Assembly: GCF_014207185.1 (NCBI RefSeq)
Contig: NZ_JACHCP010000007.1
Span: forward strand, 231,694 to 295,693
DNA: 64,000 nt
Direction of reading: 5' to 3'
DNA from: Rhodanobacter sp. A1T4
GTDB taxonomy: Bacteria > Pseudomonadota > Gammaproteobacteria > Xanthomonadales > Rhodanobacteraceae
Part shown: positions 28,510-39,800 of the stretch, piece by piece
How positions within the stretch are numbered: the first letter of the stretch is position 1
How the letters are laid out: every line of letters starts with the position of its first letter
The notes under the pieces: model-generated
The model's database searches: none
Told to the model about the DNA's origin: nothing
Seen by the model: the letters and a program-made list of their open reading frames with translations, nothing else
Position numbers and translations under genes: made by a program

Positions 28510-28601
28510 GGTGATCGGTCCGCAGTGCGAGTCACTGCATTCTAGTCGTGCGAATGTCCGTGTGCTGGCAAGGACCGATGGTGAAGAGACGCACGCATGG
28601 C

Positions 28602-28627
28602 AAAACGCCGGCACAAGGCCGGCGTTT
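28602..28627 (-). terminator. Rho-independent terminator of the atp operon
   Basis: On the minus strand an AAACGCCGGC / GCCGGCGTTTT stem with a five-base loop lies 26 bp past the atpC stop codon. The T-rich side (GTTTT) follows the stem. Symmetric enough to work in both directions. Confidence 0.8.
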
Positions 28628-28653
28628 CTTATTTCCACGAAACAGTCACGAAC

Positions 28654-29079
28654 TCAGTGCTTGAGATTCTTGCGCAAACGCTCCAGCGCCTGCAGCTGCG
28701 CCATCGCCTCAGCCAGCTTGGCCTGGGCCTCGGCAATATCGACCGCTTCGGTGCGATGCGCGAGGGCGTCTTCGGCTTCCTTCTTGGCGCGCTGCGCTGC
28801 GGCTTCGTCCAGATCCGACGCGCGGGCCGCCGTATCGGCCAGCACGGTGATCACCTGCGGCTGCACTTCCAGAATGCCGCCAGAGACGTAGAACTGCTGA
28901 CGCTCACCGCCGTCCAGCACCACGTCGACATGACCGGGCTTGAGGCGGGTGATCAGCGGCGCATGGCGGGGCGTAATGCCCAGCTCGCCCAGCTCGCCGG
29001 TGGCAATGACCATCGTCGCGTCGCCGGAGAAGATCTCGGCTTCGGCACTGACGATGTCGACGCGAATGGTATTGGTCAT
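28654..29079 (-). CDS. atpC: F1 ATP synthase epsilon subunit
   Basis: 141 residues with the beta-sandwich N-terminal domain ([43 protein letters not shown]) and a two-helix C-terminal domain rich in Ala and Glu that regulates ATP hydrolysis. It is the last gene of the operon, followed by a terminator, as in other proteobacteria. Confidence 0.97.
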   Translation of the reverse strand: MTNTIRVDIVSAEAEIFSGDATMVIATGELGELGITPRHAPLITRLKPGHVDVVLDGGERQQFYVSGGILEVQPQVITVLADTAARASDLDEAAAQRAKKEAEDALAHRTEAVDIAEAQAKLAEAMAQLQALERLRKNLKH

Positions 29080-29132
29080 GACTCAGGTTCCGAATGCAAG
29101 AGCGGTGGGCGGCATGAAGCCGCCCCGCGAAA

Positions 29133-30611
<1,479 letters not shown>

Positions 30612-30627
30612 TTATCGCGGCGGCTGG

Positions 30628-31521
30628 TTAAACCGCCGCTGCGCCGCCCACAATTTCCGAAATTTCCTGGGTGATCGCGGCCTGACGCGCCTTGTTGTAG
30701 ATCAGCGTCAACTCGTCGATTACCTTGTTCGCGTTGTCCGATGCGCTCTTCATGGCAACCATGCGCGCCGCGTGTTCGCTGGCCAGATTCTCCAGCGCGG
30801 CCTGGTACACCAGCGACTCGACGTAACGAGCCAGCACATGCTCCAGCACAGTCTGTGCGTCGGGCTCGTAGATGTAGTCCCACTCGTTTGTCTGCTCGAG
30901 CTTCACGCCATCGGTGTTTTCCATCTCCGCCGCCACAGCCGGCAGTGGCAGCAACGCATCGATGGTGGGCTTCTGCGTCATGGTGTTGACGAAGTCGTTA
31001 TAGGCGAGAAATACCCGATCCAGGCCATTGGACGTATAGACGTCCATCATCACCTTGATCACGCCGATCAACTGCTCGAGCTTGGGCTTTTCGCCGAGAT
31101 GGCTGACGCTGCCGATCAGGTTGACACCCTTGATACGACGAAAGAACGAAATCGCTTTCTGGCCAACGGCAACCACGTCCACTTCCACGCCCTGCTTGTG
31201 CCATTCGGCAATCGCCGGCAGCAGTCGGCGGAACAGGTTGGAATTGAGGCCACCGCACAGGCCGCGATCGGTCGAAACCACGATGTATCCCACGCGCGCA
31301 ATGTTCTCGCGCTGGGTCAGGAACGGATGGCTGAAATCGGTGCTGGCCTGGGCTACATGCGCAATCACCTTGCGCATCGAACGGGCATACGGGCGCGAGG
31401 CCTTCATCATGTCCTGCGCGCGGCGTATTTTCGCCGCCGAGACCATTTCGAGCGCGCGCGTGACCTTGCGCATGTTCTGCGTGCTCTTGATCTTGGTTTT
31501 GATTTCGCGTCCGCTTGCCAT
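30628..31521 (-). CDS. atpG: F1 ATP synthase gamma subunit
   Basis: 297 residues. N-terminal [26 protein letters not shown] and C-terminal [38 protein letters not shown] are the two helices of the rotor coiled coil. [13 protein letters not shown] is the conserved Rossmann-like segment. Slightly longer than the E. coli protein (287). Confidence 0.98.
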   Translation of the reverse strand: MASGREIKTKIKSTQNMRKVTRALEMVSAAKIRRAQDMMKASRPYARSMRKVIAHVAQASTDFSHPFLTQRENIARVGYIVVSTDRGLCGGLNSNLFRRLLPAIAEWHKQGVEVDVVAVGQKAISFFRRIKGVNLIGSVSHLGEKPKLEQLIGVIKVMMDVYTSNGLDRVFLAYNDFVNTMTQKPTIDALLPLPAVAAEMENTDGVKLEQTNEWDYIYEPDAQTVLEHVLARYVESLVYQAALENLASEHAARMVAMKSASDNANKVIDELTLIYNKARQAAITQEISEIVGGAAAV

Positions 31522-31595
31522 GCTCTATCCGCTCGTTCTGCTCGCTCGTGGGACCGGATGGCGACTCGGCGCCGCATCCTGTTTCCGATTTCTGC

Positions 31596-33146
31596 TTACC
31601 AGCTACCGGTCTTCTTGTATTCGTCCACCGACGACTTGAAGACGGCTTCGATCTCGTTGTTCCAGTCACCGGTGGCGACGATCTTGGTCATCAGCTCTTC
31701 GTGGTTCTGATGCATGAAAGCGTGCAGACCCTTCTCGAATGGGAGCACCTTGTTGACCGCCAGGTCATCGAGGTAGCCCTTCTCGGCCGCGTACACCGAC
31801 AGCGCCAGCTCGGCGATCGACAGCGGCGAATACTGGCCCTGCTTCATCAGCTCGGTCACGCGCTGACCGCGATCCAGCTGCGCGCGCGTGGCCGGGTCCA
31901 GATCCGAGGCGAACTGCGCGAACGCGGCCAGCTCACGGTACTGTGCCAGTGCCAGCTTCACGCCGCCGGACAGCTTCTTGACGATCTTGGTCTGCGCGGC
32001 ACCGCCGACGCGGGACACCGAGATACCGGCGTTCACGGCCGGACGGATGCCGGCGTTGAACAGGTCGGTTTCCAGGAAGATCTGGCCGTCGGTGATCGAG
32101 ATCACATTGGTCGGCACGAACGCCGACACGTCGCCGCCCTGGGTCTCGATGATCGGCAGCGCGGTCAGCGAACCGGTCTTACCCTTCACTTCGCCGTTGG
32201 TGAACTTCTCGACGTACTCCTCGGACACGCGCGATGCGCGCTCGAGCAGACGCGAATGGAGATAGAACACGTCGCCCGGATACGCTTCGCGACCCGGTGG
32301 GCGCTTCAGCAGCAGCGAGATCTGGCGATAGGCCACGGCCTGCTTGGACAAATCGTCATACACGATCAGCGCGTCTTCGCCGCGATCGCGGAAATACTCA
32401 CCCATCGCGCAGCCAGAATACGGTGCCACATACTGCAGCGCCGCCGACTCGGAGGCCGAAGCAACCACGACGATGGTGTAGGCCAGCGCGCCATGCGACT
32501 CCAGCTTGCGCACCACGTTGGCGATCGACGAACGCTTCTGGCCGATGGCGACGTAGATGCACTTAACGCCGGAATCCTTCTGCGCGATGATCGCGTCGAT
32601 CGCCAGCGCGGTCTTGCCGGTCTGGCGGTCGCCGATGATCAGCTCACGCTGACCGCGGCCAACCGGAATCATCGCGTCGACCGATTTGTAGCCAGTCTGC
32701 AGCGGCTGGTCGACCGACTTGCGCCAGATCACGCCCGGCGCCACCTTTTCGATCGCCGCGTTGAGCTTGGCACCGAGCGGACCCTTGCCGTCGATCGGGT
32801 TACCCAGCGCGTCGACGACGCGGCCGAGCAGCTCCGGGCCGACCGGCACTTCGAGAATGCGCCCGGTGGTCTTGGCGGTGTCGCCCTCGCGCAGATGCTG
32901 GTATTCACCAAGCACCACGGCGCCGACGGAATCGCGCTCCAAGTTCAGCGCCAGCGCAAACGAATTGCCCGGCAGCTCGATCATTTCGCCCTGCATCACA
33001 TCGGCCAGGCCGTGGATGCGCACGATGCCGTCGGACACGCTGATGATCGTGCCTTCGTTGCGTGCTTCGGCGCCGAGCTTGAACTGCTCGATGCGGGTCT
33101 TGATCAGCTCGCTGATTTCAGACGGATTCAAAGTGGTGCTGGACAT
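31596..33146 (-). CDS. atpA: F1 ATP synthase alpha subunit
   Basis: 516 residues with Walker [31 protein letters not shown] near the N-terminus and the arginine-finger region [12 protein letters not shown]. Non-catalytic nucleotide-binding partner of beta. Start 33146 ([16 protein letters not shown]) is chosen; the longer frame to 33290 reads through the intergenic space. A 618-residue antisense ORF is not a gene. Confidence 0.99.
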   Translation of the reverse strand: MSSTTLNPSEISELIKTRIEQFKLGAEARNEGTIISVSDGIVRIHGLADVMQGEMIELPGNSFALALNLERDSVGAVVLGEYQHLREGDTAKTTGRILEVPVGPELLGRVVDALGNPIDGKGPLGAKLNAAIEKVAPGVIWRKSVDQPLQTGYKSVDAMIPVGRGQRELIIGDRQTGKTALAIDAIIAQKDSGVKCIYVAIGQKRSSIANVVRKLESHGALAYTIVVVASASESAALQYVAPYSGCAMGEYFRDRGEDALIVYDDLSKQAVAYRQISLLLKRPPGREAYPGDVFYLHSRLLERASRVSEEYVEKFTNGEVKGKTGSLTALPIIETQGGDVSAFVPTNVISITDGQIFLETDLFNAGIRPAVNAGISVSRVGGAAQTKIVKKLSGGVKLALAQYRELAAFAQFASDLDPATRAQLDRGQRVTELMKQGQYSPLSIAELALSVYAAEKGYLDDLAVNKVLPFEKGLHAFMHQNHEELMTKIVATGDWNNEIEAVFKSSVDEYKKTGSW

Positions 33147-33234
33147 GGTCGTTATCCTGAAATTTTGTTTTCTCAAGAGTCCGGCCACGGATGGCCGGCT
33201 TTTACTCTTCCGCGAAAAGGACTTCGCGTAAAAC

Positions 33235-33768
33235 TTAAACTGCCAACGCGCTGGCCATACGGGCCAGACGTCCGCGGGCGGAACCGTCAATCACTTCACT
33301 ACCGGTATCGATCACCACACCAGCCAGCAGCGACGCATCGACCTCGGTCTCGAGTTCAATCTCGCGCTTGAAGCGGCGCTTGAGCGACACCTTCAGCTGC
33401 TCGGACTGAGAGGCATCCAGCGCCATCGCGCTGGTCACCTTGACCAGCAACTGCGACTCGGATTCGCGCTTGTAGGCTTCAAACAGTCCGGCCACTTCAG
33501 GCAACAACGTGACCCGACGGTTTTCGACCAGCTCGGCCAGAAACTGTGCAAACGGCGCATCAGCAGAGGCGCCATTGGGCAAATGCAGTGCCACGATCTG
33601 CTCGGGCTTGACCCGGGGATCATTGTCGAGATCGACCACGCGGGCATCCGCCGAAACCGCCGCCGCGAACGCCAGCGACTGCGACCAGCTATCCAGCGAC
33701 CCAGCCGCGTGCGCTACTTCAAAAGCAGCCCGAGCGTAGGGACGGGCAAGGGTGATTGCCTGGGTCAT
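33235..33768 (-). CDS. atpH: F1 ATP synthase delta subunit
   Basis: 177 residues. N-terminal [12 protein letters not shown] and C-terminal [26 protein letters not shown] [19 protein letters not shown] are diagnostic for the OSCP/delta stalk protein. 3 bp separate its start from the atpF stop. Confidence 0.97.
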   Translation of the reverse strand: MTQAITLARPYARAAFEVAHAAGSLDSWSQSLAFAAAVSADARVVDLDNDPRVKPEQIVALHLPNGASADAPFAQFLAELVENRRVTLLPEVAGLFEAYKRESESQLLVKVTSAMALDASQSEQLKVSLKRRFKREIELETEVDASLLAGVVIDTGSEVIDGSARGRLARMASALAV

Positions 33769-33771
33769 CGA

Positions 33772-34242
33772 TCAGATCTCGGCCGCGAGCTGGTCGAGCA
33801 ACGCCTTGTGCGTCGATGCATCGACCTCGCGCTGCACGATCTTGCTGGCGCCCTGCACGGCCAATGCACCCACCTGCTCACGCAGCTGATCACGCGCACG
33901 CTGCGCCATCGAGGCGATATCGTCCTGCGCGGAAGCCTTCAGCCGGTTGATTTCGACCACCGCTTCGGCGCGAGCCTTTTCGATGATCTGATTGGCCTGC
34001 TGCTGGGCCTTGTCGATGATCTCGGTCGCCTGCTGGCGGGCTACCTTGATTTCAGCGGCAACCTTGGTGTCAGCCTCACGCAATTCAGCATGCGCACGCT
34101 CAGCCGCATTGAGACCTTCGGCAATCTTGACCTGCCGATCCTCAATAGCCTTTGTGAGATGCGGCCAGATGAAGTGGACACAGAACCAGATCAAGATGGC
34201 GAACGAAAGCATTTCGCCAATCAAGGTCGCGTTGAAATCCAT
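33772..34242 (-). CDS. atpF: Fo ATP synthase b subunit
   Basis: 156 residues: one N-terminal transmembrane helix ([21 protein letters not shown]) followed by a long charged coiled coil ([27 protein letters not shown] and on) that forms the peripheral stalk. Length identical to E. coli b. Confidence 0.98.
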   Translation of the reverse strand: MDFNATLIGEMLSFAILIWFCVHFIWPHLTKAIEDRQVKIAEGLNAAERAHAELREADTKVAAEIKVARQQATEIIDKAQQQANQIIEKARAEAVVEINRLKASAQDDIASMAQRARDQLREQVGALAVQGASKIVQREVDASTHKALLDQLAAEI

Positions 34243-34346
34243 CGCTGCGTTACCTGTAGATACGGAATGAAACCGGTACGGATATCAATACACCCGCGCC
34301 GGATACACGGCGACACCGCAAACGCGGCGCGCCAGGAACATGAAAC

Positions 34347-34679
<333 letters not shown>

Positions 34680-34705
34680 TTAAATGAGTGATGCGGAAAC
34701 TGCAA

Positions 34706-35518
<813 letters not shown>

Positions 35519-35899
35519 TCAACCCTTGAATCTGAATGCAAATAAGTAAACCGCGAGGGCAGCCACCAACCCCGTAATGGCGGCGAGCGGTGGCAGCTTG
35601 AATTTAGCCAGGATCAAAAACAGCCCCCCGACGATCACGAACCATTTCAGAATCACGCCCGCGATCAACCGGCTGAAAGCCATACCCGCACCGTTCAATC
35701 CGCTAAAAAATCGCATCGAGAACAGCATGGTGCCGAGCGCCACGAATGTCGCACTCATAGCGGCTGACATCGCTTCACGACGCCCCAGCGTCAAAAAAAC
35801 AAGGCCGGCCAACACGGCTACAGCAAGCTGCAGCAATACGGTGCGCAAGGCTAGACGTCGACCGGAGGCAAGACTATTTAGCAAGTAAGGTCCCCGCAC
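35519..35899 (-). CDS. atpI: ATP synthase assembly protein I
   Basis: 126 residues with four hydrophobic segments and the pattern of the small I protein that heads atp operons and aids c-ring assembly (LAVAVLAGLVFLTLGRREAMSAAMSATFVAL; GLNGAGMAFSRLIAGVILKWFVIVGGLFL). Position at the operon start is the strongest support. Confidence 0.88.
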   Translation of the reverse strand: MRGPYLLNSLASGRRLALRTVLLQLAVAVLAGLVFLTLGRREAMSAAMSATFVALGTMLFSMRFFSGLNGAGMAFSRLIAGVILKWFVIVGGLFLILAKFKLPPLAAITGLVAALAVYLFAFRFKG

Positions 35900-35953
35900 G
35901 GTTTACACCAGGCGGCACCGCTACAGCTACGGGCCACGATCCCAATCCCGAAA

Positions 35954-35983
35954 AGTATATCAGCCGCTCCTGCTAGACGACAA
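35954..35983 (-). promoter_or_regulatory. Sigma-70-type promoter of the atp operon
   Basis: On the minus strand, TTGTCG (-35; 35978-35983), an 18-bp spacer and TATACT (-10; 35954-35959), about 55 bp upstream of atpI. Matches consensus at 4/6 and 5/6 positions. Assigned by eye. Confidence 0.55.
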
Positions 35984-36107
35984 CCGCGCAACTCTCGCAT
36001 CGAGACTTGTAACGTGAAGATTTTGCGCTGCAGTGCGGCACACTTCAGCTACTGCCGCGACTCAGTTCGGCACCATGAAGGTCATATTTTTACGTCAGGA
36101 TGTCGAC

Positions 36108-36470
36108 TCAAAAACTGGCCCGGCTGCAGGTCGCGCCCGAGGTGCAGGTTTCATGCACGACGACCTTGTCCAATCCCGCTAGACGCGGTTCCAGTCGCTG
36201 CCAGATCCAGCGGGCGAGCATTTCGCTGGTGGGATTCTCTAGCCCCTCGATGTCGTTGAGATAATGGTGATCCAACTGATCGTAAAGCGGAGCGAACGCC
36301 GTCTTGAGGTCGGCGAAATCCATGACCCATCCCATCGCAGGATCCGGCTCGCCCGCCACGTGAATTTCAATGCGAAACGAATGGCCATGCAGACGCGCGC
36401 ACTTATGTCCTGCCGGCACATTCGGCAGCTTATGCGCTGCCTCCAGCTGAAATACCTTGAAGATCTGCAT
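36108..36470 (-). CDS. queD: 6-carboxy-5,6,7,8-tetrahydropterin synthase (queuosine pathway)
   Basis: 120 residues, QueD/PTPS fold. Zinc ligands: [11 protein letters not shown] (His) and [14 protein letters not shown] (HGH); catalytic Cys in [23 protein letters not shown] and [10 protein letters not shown] at the end are typical. It makes carboxytetrahydropterin for preQ0/queuosine. The gene lies just outside the distal end of the tRNA-Met element; before integration it would have been directly downstream of that tRNA gene. Confidence 0.95.
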   Translation of the reverse strand: MQIFKVFQLEAAHKLPNVPAGHKCARLHGHSFRIEIHVAGEPDPAMGWVMDFADLKTAFAPLYDQLDHHYLNDIEGLENPTSEMLARWIWQRLEPRLAGLDKVVVHETCTSGATCSRASF

Positions 36471-36521
36471 CGCAAACGCCCGCGTGCCGGAGTGGGTTGG
36501 CGGAGCAATACACGCCTGAAA

Positions 36522-36538
36522 TGGTGGCTATAGGTGGA
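36522..36538. repeat. Distal attachment site (direct repeat of the tRNA-Met 3' end)
   Basis: TGGTGGCTATAGGTGGA, 17 bp, identical to the last bases of tRNA-Met (48697-48713, same orientation). Marks the left boundary of the integrated element. The site is also the left arm of an 11-bp inverted repeat completed at 36547-36557. Confidence 0.9.
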
Positions 36539-36601
36539 GGGGAAGCATAGCCACCATCCAACCATAGAACTGAGCATCCCCGCGGCTTCCCACGGTTCGG
36601 A

Positions 36602-36799
36602 TTATTGAGATTGTAGCAGCCTCTGTAGCACTTGCTGTAGCACTTGTCGTGACTCGGGAGCGCCTCGGGGAAATTTGGCGGCACAAATTTCCGTTAGGGC
36701 ATCAATCACGCCTGAACGCGCGGAATCCCCCTCCGCCCCTCTTAAGTTTCGAGAGTTAGCAGTGGACTCGAATACCTGGGCTGAGAGCGCTGCCGGCAT
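36602..36799 (-). CDS. Doubtful short ORF at the left end of the island
   Basis: 65 codons. The ATG directly abuts the stop codon of the RES toxin (TAGATG), which would allow coupled translation. The C-terminus (RQVLQQVLQRLLQSQ) is simply the translation of the TGTAGCA arm repeats, just as the integrase N-terminus is at the other end, so the ORF may be fortuitous. No motif was recognised. Confidence 0.3.
   Translation of the reverse strand: MPAALSAQVFESTANSRNLRGAEGDSARSGVIDALTEICAAKFPRGAPESRQVLQQVLQRLLQSQ
36612..36642. repeat. Arm-type repeats, left end (three TGTAGCA at 12-bp spacing)
   Basis: TGTAGCA at 36612-36618, 36624-36630 and 36636-36642, the last two followed by CTTG. Same heptamer, spacing, number and orientation as the set at 48605-48635. 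Interpreted as tyrosine integrase arm-binding sites; this is inference. Confidence 0.7.
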
Positions 36800-37792
36800 C
36801 TAGGCGCGCGCCGGTCGCATATGGCTCGGCAGCACTTCCCAGCCACAGAGTTCATCGACGGTACCCAGGTGAAGACGTGTATGACGCACACTCGCTGGCG
36901 CTTCGTCAGCTAGCTCTACAAATGTCGCATCGCTCGCCAGCCGGTGCGGGAATACCGCTACGCATTCGCCGTCGCTCTTCGTTGACGGGTAGCGGATCGC
37001 CTCGTAGCCCGCGTCAATAATCAATCCCGCCAGAATCTGGCTAACTGCCGGATTTCCGAACTGGGCAGGCAAGACACGCCAGTTAACGACCAGAACCTCA
37101 TGAATCAAGCGAGCCGCAGTTCGAATCATAGTGGCGGGAGGGCCGGGTATCTTGAGTCGCTTTTGCAGTTTGACGGCTTCCACGGGCAGGTTGATCTTGC
37201 GCAACACCTTGCAAACCGGCTCCAAGGCTCCCTCCTGAGCCAGATCGAACACCAACTCCAAGTGACCGTCAAGGCGGACGGCCGTGTAACTGCCGCCGGG
37301 CGTGAGCGTCAACTCCTCCGCGCTCAATCCGTCGATACGATCGTCCTTGGCCATGCCAAATTTTTCTCTGTAGGCGGTTTCTTGATTGGAGGCGATATAC
37401 AGGGCTGGCCACGGCGAGCGAATCGCATTGTCGACGTCCGCACCGATATTGAACCGGCCACCAAAGCCTTTCAGGCTGCCAGCGGTCGAGAGCGGGCCGT
37501 CCGCGTAACGCAACGTCACCATGCGCACCCAGCCGGCGAAATCCATTGGGGTGTGCGGCACTGATTGGAGGGCTCCGATCAGGTCGGCGTGATACCTCTG
37601 TCGTTGGGGTTCGACACCTGAGTACAGGATAGCGTTGAGTTCATCGAGGTCTTTGGACAGAGTGTTCCATCGATCGAGATCTGCTTCGGAGAAGCGATCC
37701 AACTCCAGAAGGCCGGGAACCCGATCGGTAGTGGTGATGAGCCCCATCGGAGGGTGCAGAGGCGGCGCCTGAGGTCTGCGGTACTTAGACAC
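36800..37792 (-). CDS. RES-domain toxin (NAD+-consuming family)
   Basis: 330 residues. The RES core is at residues about 95-300: TLRYADGP (Arg95), GFGGRFNIGAD (110-119), ALYIASNQETAYREKFG (Tyr132, Glu143) and VLVVNWRVLPAQFGNP. These Arg/Tyr/Glu positions match RES toxins, known to degrade or phosphorolyse NAD+ (established for the family). It is longer than stand-alone RES toxins (about 160-230), with an extra N-terminal about 90 residues. The GTG start directly follows the TGA of the antitoxin gene (TGAGTG), the usual antitoxin-first order. Confidence 0.87.
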   Translation of the reverse strand: MSKYRRPQAPPLHPPMGLITTTDRVPGLLELDRFSEADLDRWNTLSKDLDELNAILYSGVEPQRQRYHADLIGALQSVPHTPMDFAGWVRMVTLRYADGPLSTAGSLKGFGGRFNIGADVDNAIRSPWPALYIASNQETAYREKFGMAKDDRIDGLSAEELTLTPGGSYTAVRLDGHLELVFDLAQEGALEPVCKVLRKINLPVEAVKLQKRLKIPGPPATMIRTAARLIHEVLVVNWRVLPAQFGNPAVSQILAGLIIDAGYEAIRYPSTKSDGECVAVFPHRLASDATFVELADEAPASVRHTRLHLGTVDELCGWEVLPSHMRPARA

Positions 37793-38218
37793 TCAACGAG
37801 AGACCTCGGAAGAATAGAGCTCCTTTTGTTGCACCATCGACGTCCTGTCCATCATGGCTCCAATGATGAAGCGGCGCAGGCGATCGAAGCGGCGCAGGCG
37901 GATCATGTCCCGGGGCGAGACATCACCCAGCATCGGATTCTTGGTCCTGAACCACAGGGCGGTCTTATCCGCGTCGCCACCAAACGCTTCCGCGACCATG
38001 TTGCAGGTAACGGCGATTTCCTCGAAGTGCTCAAGGACGGCGGCTGGTATCGCGGCGTCGAATCGCACCGAATTGATCGACACATCAGCTAGGCGCGAAA
38101 CCTCCTCCTTCTTGAGTTGGAGGAAATCTCTTACCTTTTCCGGATGGAACTGCGCGCCCATCCCGAAACCGAGGGGATCACCCTGAGGGAGATTGCTGAA
38201 AAGGGCTGCTGTGGACAT
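37793..38218 (-). CDS. Xre/MbcA/ParS-family antitoxin
   Basis: 141 residues. An N-terminal helix-turn-helix-like region (FHPEKVRDFLQLKKEEVSRL, then VSINSVRF) and a C-terminal MbcA/DUF2384-type toxin-binding domain (ALWFRTKNPMLGDVSPRDMI). Antitoxins of this family block the RES active site and autoregulate their operon. The ATG at 38218 is chosen because GGAG lies 7-8 bp upstream; 38233 is the longer alternative. It abuts the toxin gene. Confidence 0.87.
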   Translation of the reverse strand: MSTAALFSNLPQGDPLGFGMGAQFHPEKVRDFLQLKKEEVSRLADVSINSVRFDAAIPAAVLEHFEEIAVTCNMVAEAFGGDADKTALWFRTKNPMLGDVSPRDMIRLRRFDRLRRFIIGAMMDRTSMVQQKELYSSEVSR

Positions 38219-38491
38219 CACATTGTTCTCCATGGGTCAGCGAGTCTATACCTACTTGGAGAGTTACACACAGATTTCAACCACACTTAAACCACGTTTT
38301 ACACACGGTCGTTAGAACGTGTCAAATCATTTCTCGCTAGCCATCGCCCACCTTGGCCGGCCTGGATGCCAGGTTTTCGGACATCAAGGCATGGCATCCT
38401 CGGTTTATTCGACCGTTCGTTGATTGTCTATCCGATATAGTACAGAATGGCGTAACGAGCGTTAGACCATCTTGTACCCATCAGGCACTCC
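38219..38491. promoter_or_regulatory. Divergent intergenic region antitoxin / serine recombinase
   Basis: 273 bp, AT-richer than its surroundings. It includes an imperfect palindrome TAACG-AG-CGTTA close to the recombinase start, which could be a recombinase crossover or regulatory site, and A/T-rich stretches able to hold both promoters. No confident promoter assignment. Confidence 0.4.
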
Positions 38492-39181
38492 ATGAAAATC
38501 GTCAGCTACCTGCGGGTATCCACACGGCAACAAGGCATCAGCGGGCTAGGACTAGAGGCTCAGCGCGCCGCCATCGAGGCCTATGCGGTCCAGCGGAGCG
38601 GCAAGGTCATCGAAACCTTCACCGAGGTCGAGAGCGGCAAGCTCAACAGTCGGCCTGAGTTGCTGAAAGCCCTGCATCTCGCGAAGGTGACCGGGGCGAC
38701 GCTGGTGATCGCCAAGCTAGATCGACTCTCCCGCAATGCCGCCTTCCTGCTCACGCTCCGTGACAGCGGCGTGCGTTTCATTGCAGCCGACATGCCGGAC
38801 GCGAATGACCTCACGGTGGGCATCATGGCCCTAGTGGCTCAGCAGGAACGTGAGGCGATCTCTCGTCGCACCACGGAGGCCCTAGCTGCCGCCAAGGCCC
38901 GTGGGGTGCGTCTGGGGAACCCTAATGGAGCCGCTGCGCTCAAGCGTGCGGACAAAGGCAATGCGGCAGGAGTGGCGGCTATTCGCGTCGCTGCGGATAG
39001 TCACGCCAAGAACCTTCAGCCAGTCATCAACTCTCTTGCGTCAGAAGGCATGACAAGTCTTGGCGCAGTGGCCGAAGCGCTCAACGAGCGCGGGATGCTG
39101 ACCCCGCGAGGCGGCCGCTGGCACAAATCTTCTGTGAGGAACCTATTGAACCGTCTCGGTAACCCAACTGCGCACGAGTGA
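38492..39181 (+). CDS. Serine recombinase (resolvase/invertase family)
   Basis: 229 residues. Catalytic domain residues 1-140: IVSYLRVSTRQQG with nucleophile Ser10, AKLDRLSRNAAFLLTL (the DRLSR helix motif) and ALVAQQEREAISRRTTEALAAAK (helix E). The C-terminal part (about 175-229) contains a predicted HTH region, LGAVAEALNERGMLTPRGGRWHKSSVRNLL, similar to large resolvase tails. It could resolve, invert or integrate DNA; a partner site was not identified. The only plus-strand gene in the left half of the island. Confidence 0.92.
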   Translation: MKIVSYLRVSTRQQGISGLGLEAQRAAIEAYAVQRSGKVIETFTEVESGKLNSRPELLKALHLAKVTGATLVIAKLDRLSRNAAFLLTLRDSGVRFIAADMPDANDLTVGIMALVAQQEREAISRRTTEALAAAKARGVRLGNPNGAAALKRADKGNAAGVAAIRVAADSHAKNLQPVINSLASEGMTSLGAVAEALNERGMLTPRGGRWHKSSVRNLLNRLGNPTAHE

Positions 39182-39285
39182 TTCTATGGCCCTTCTCGTC
39201 GAATCTTTCCTGTATGCGTAAGTGAGCCGACGCGTGGCAATGACGCGACGCGATGATGTGCTCATCAATTTTCCTCCATGCACTA

Positions 39286-39783
39286 TCAATCACTCGCTTC
39301 GACTTTCAGAATTTTGCTTATTTCGTTCTTTAAATTCGGATCGCGCTGCGATGTGCGATAAATAATATCCAGACCAAGCGCAACACCCTTCTTTCCTTGG
39401 GCTGACGCTGTATCAAATACTTTACGAAAAAAATGCATGGCCTCAGCGCGGCTATAGCATCGAGCGATAAGATCACATAGAACCCAACAAAATTCTACGA
39501 ATTCGTACTCATGAAAATGAGAATACGCAGCATCTAATATTTCTTTTTTTTGCTCTTCTGTTAAACGATCCATATCAGAATATGTCTTCACCAAAAAAAT
39601 CTCTATTCCTGGCTTAGAAAATAACTCTTTAACAGACACTATTTCGACAATTAATGCAACACATTCGTTTGGCACCAATGCGTGTGCTAGCGTCTCATCT
39701 TCATATAAAGACGCCTGCCTCTCGAGAAACTTCTTTGCGCCAGTAGTTTTATTTTCATACAAAGCAAGCCGGATATTATTCAT
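39286..39783 (-). CDS. AT-rich protein of unknown function next to the RHS gene
   Basis: 165 residues, mainly helical and acidic, with no recognised family. The ATG at 39783 has AGGAAG at correct spacing and lies 17 bp after the RHS stop, so it is probably cotranscribed. A GTG at 39828 is the longest alternative and would overlap RHS. Base composition is clearly more AT-rich than the RHS core. Genes in this position often encode immunity proteins to RHS-associated toxins; that role is only inferred from position. Confidence 0.7.
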   Translation of the reverse strand: MNNIRLALYENKTTGAKKFLERQASLYEDETLAHALVPNECVALIVEIVSVKELFSKPGIEIFLVKTYSDMDRLTEEQKKEILDAAYSHFHEYEFVEFCWVLCDLIARCYSRAEAMHFFRKVFDTASAQGKKGVALGLDIIYRTSQRDPNLKNEISKILKVEASD

Positions 39784-39800
39784 TATCAACTTCCTAATAC

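Noticed and set aside
31515..33371. 618-codon plus-strand ORF opposite atpA
   Set aside because: Runs exactly antisense to a certain gene; long antisense frames are expected from high-GC codon bias and the translation is rich in His/Arg/Gln without any domain.
36612..36642. Possible CRISPR-like array (TGTAGCA repeats)
   Set aside because: Heptamers at 12-bp spacing are far too short for repeat-spacer units, and no cas genes are present.
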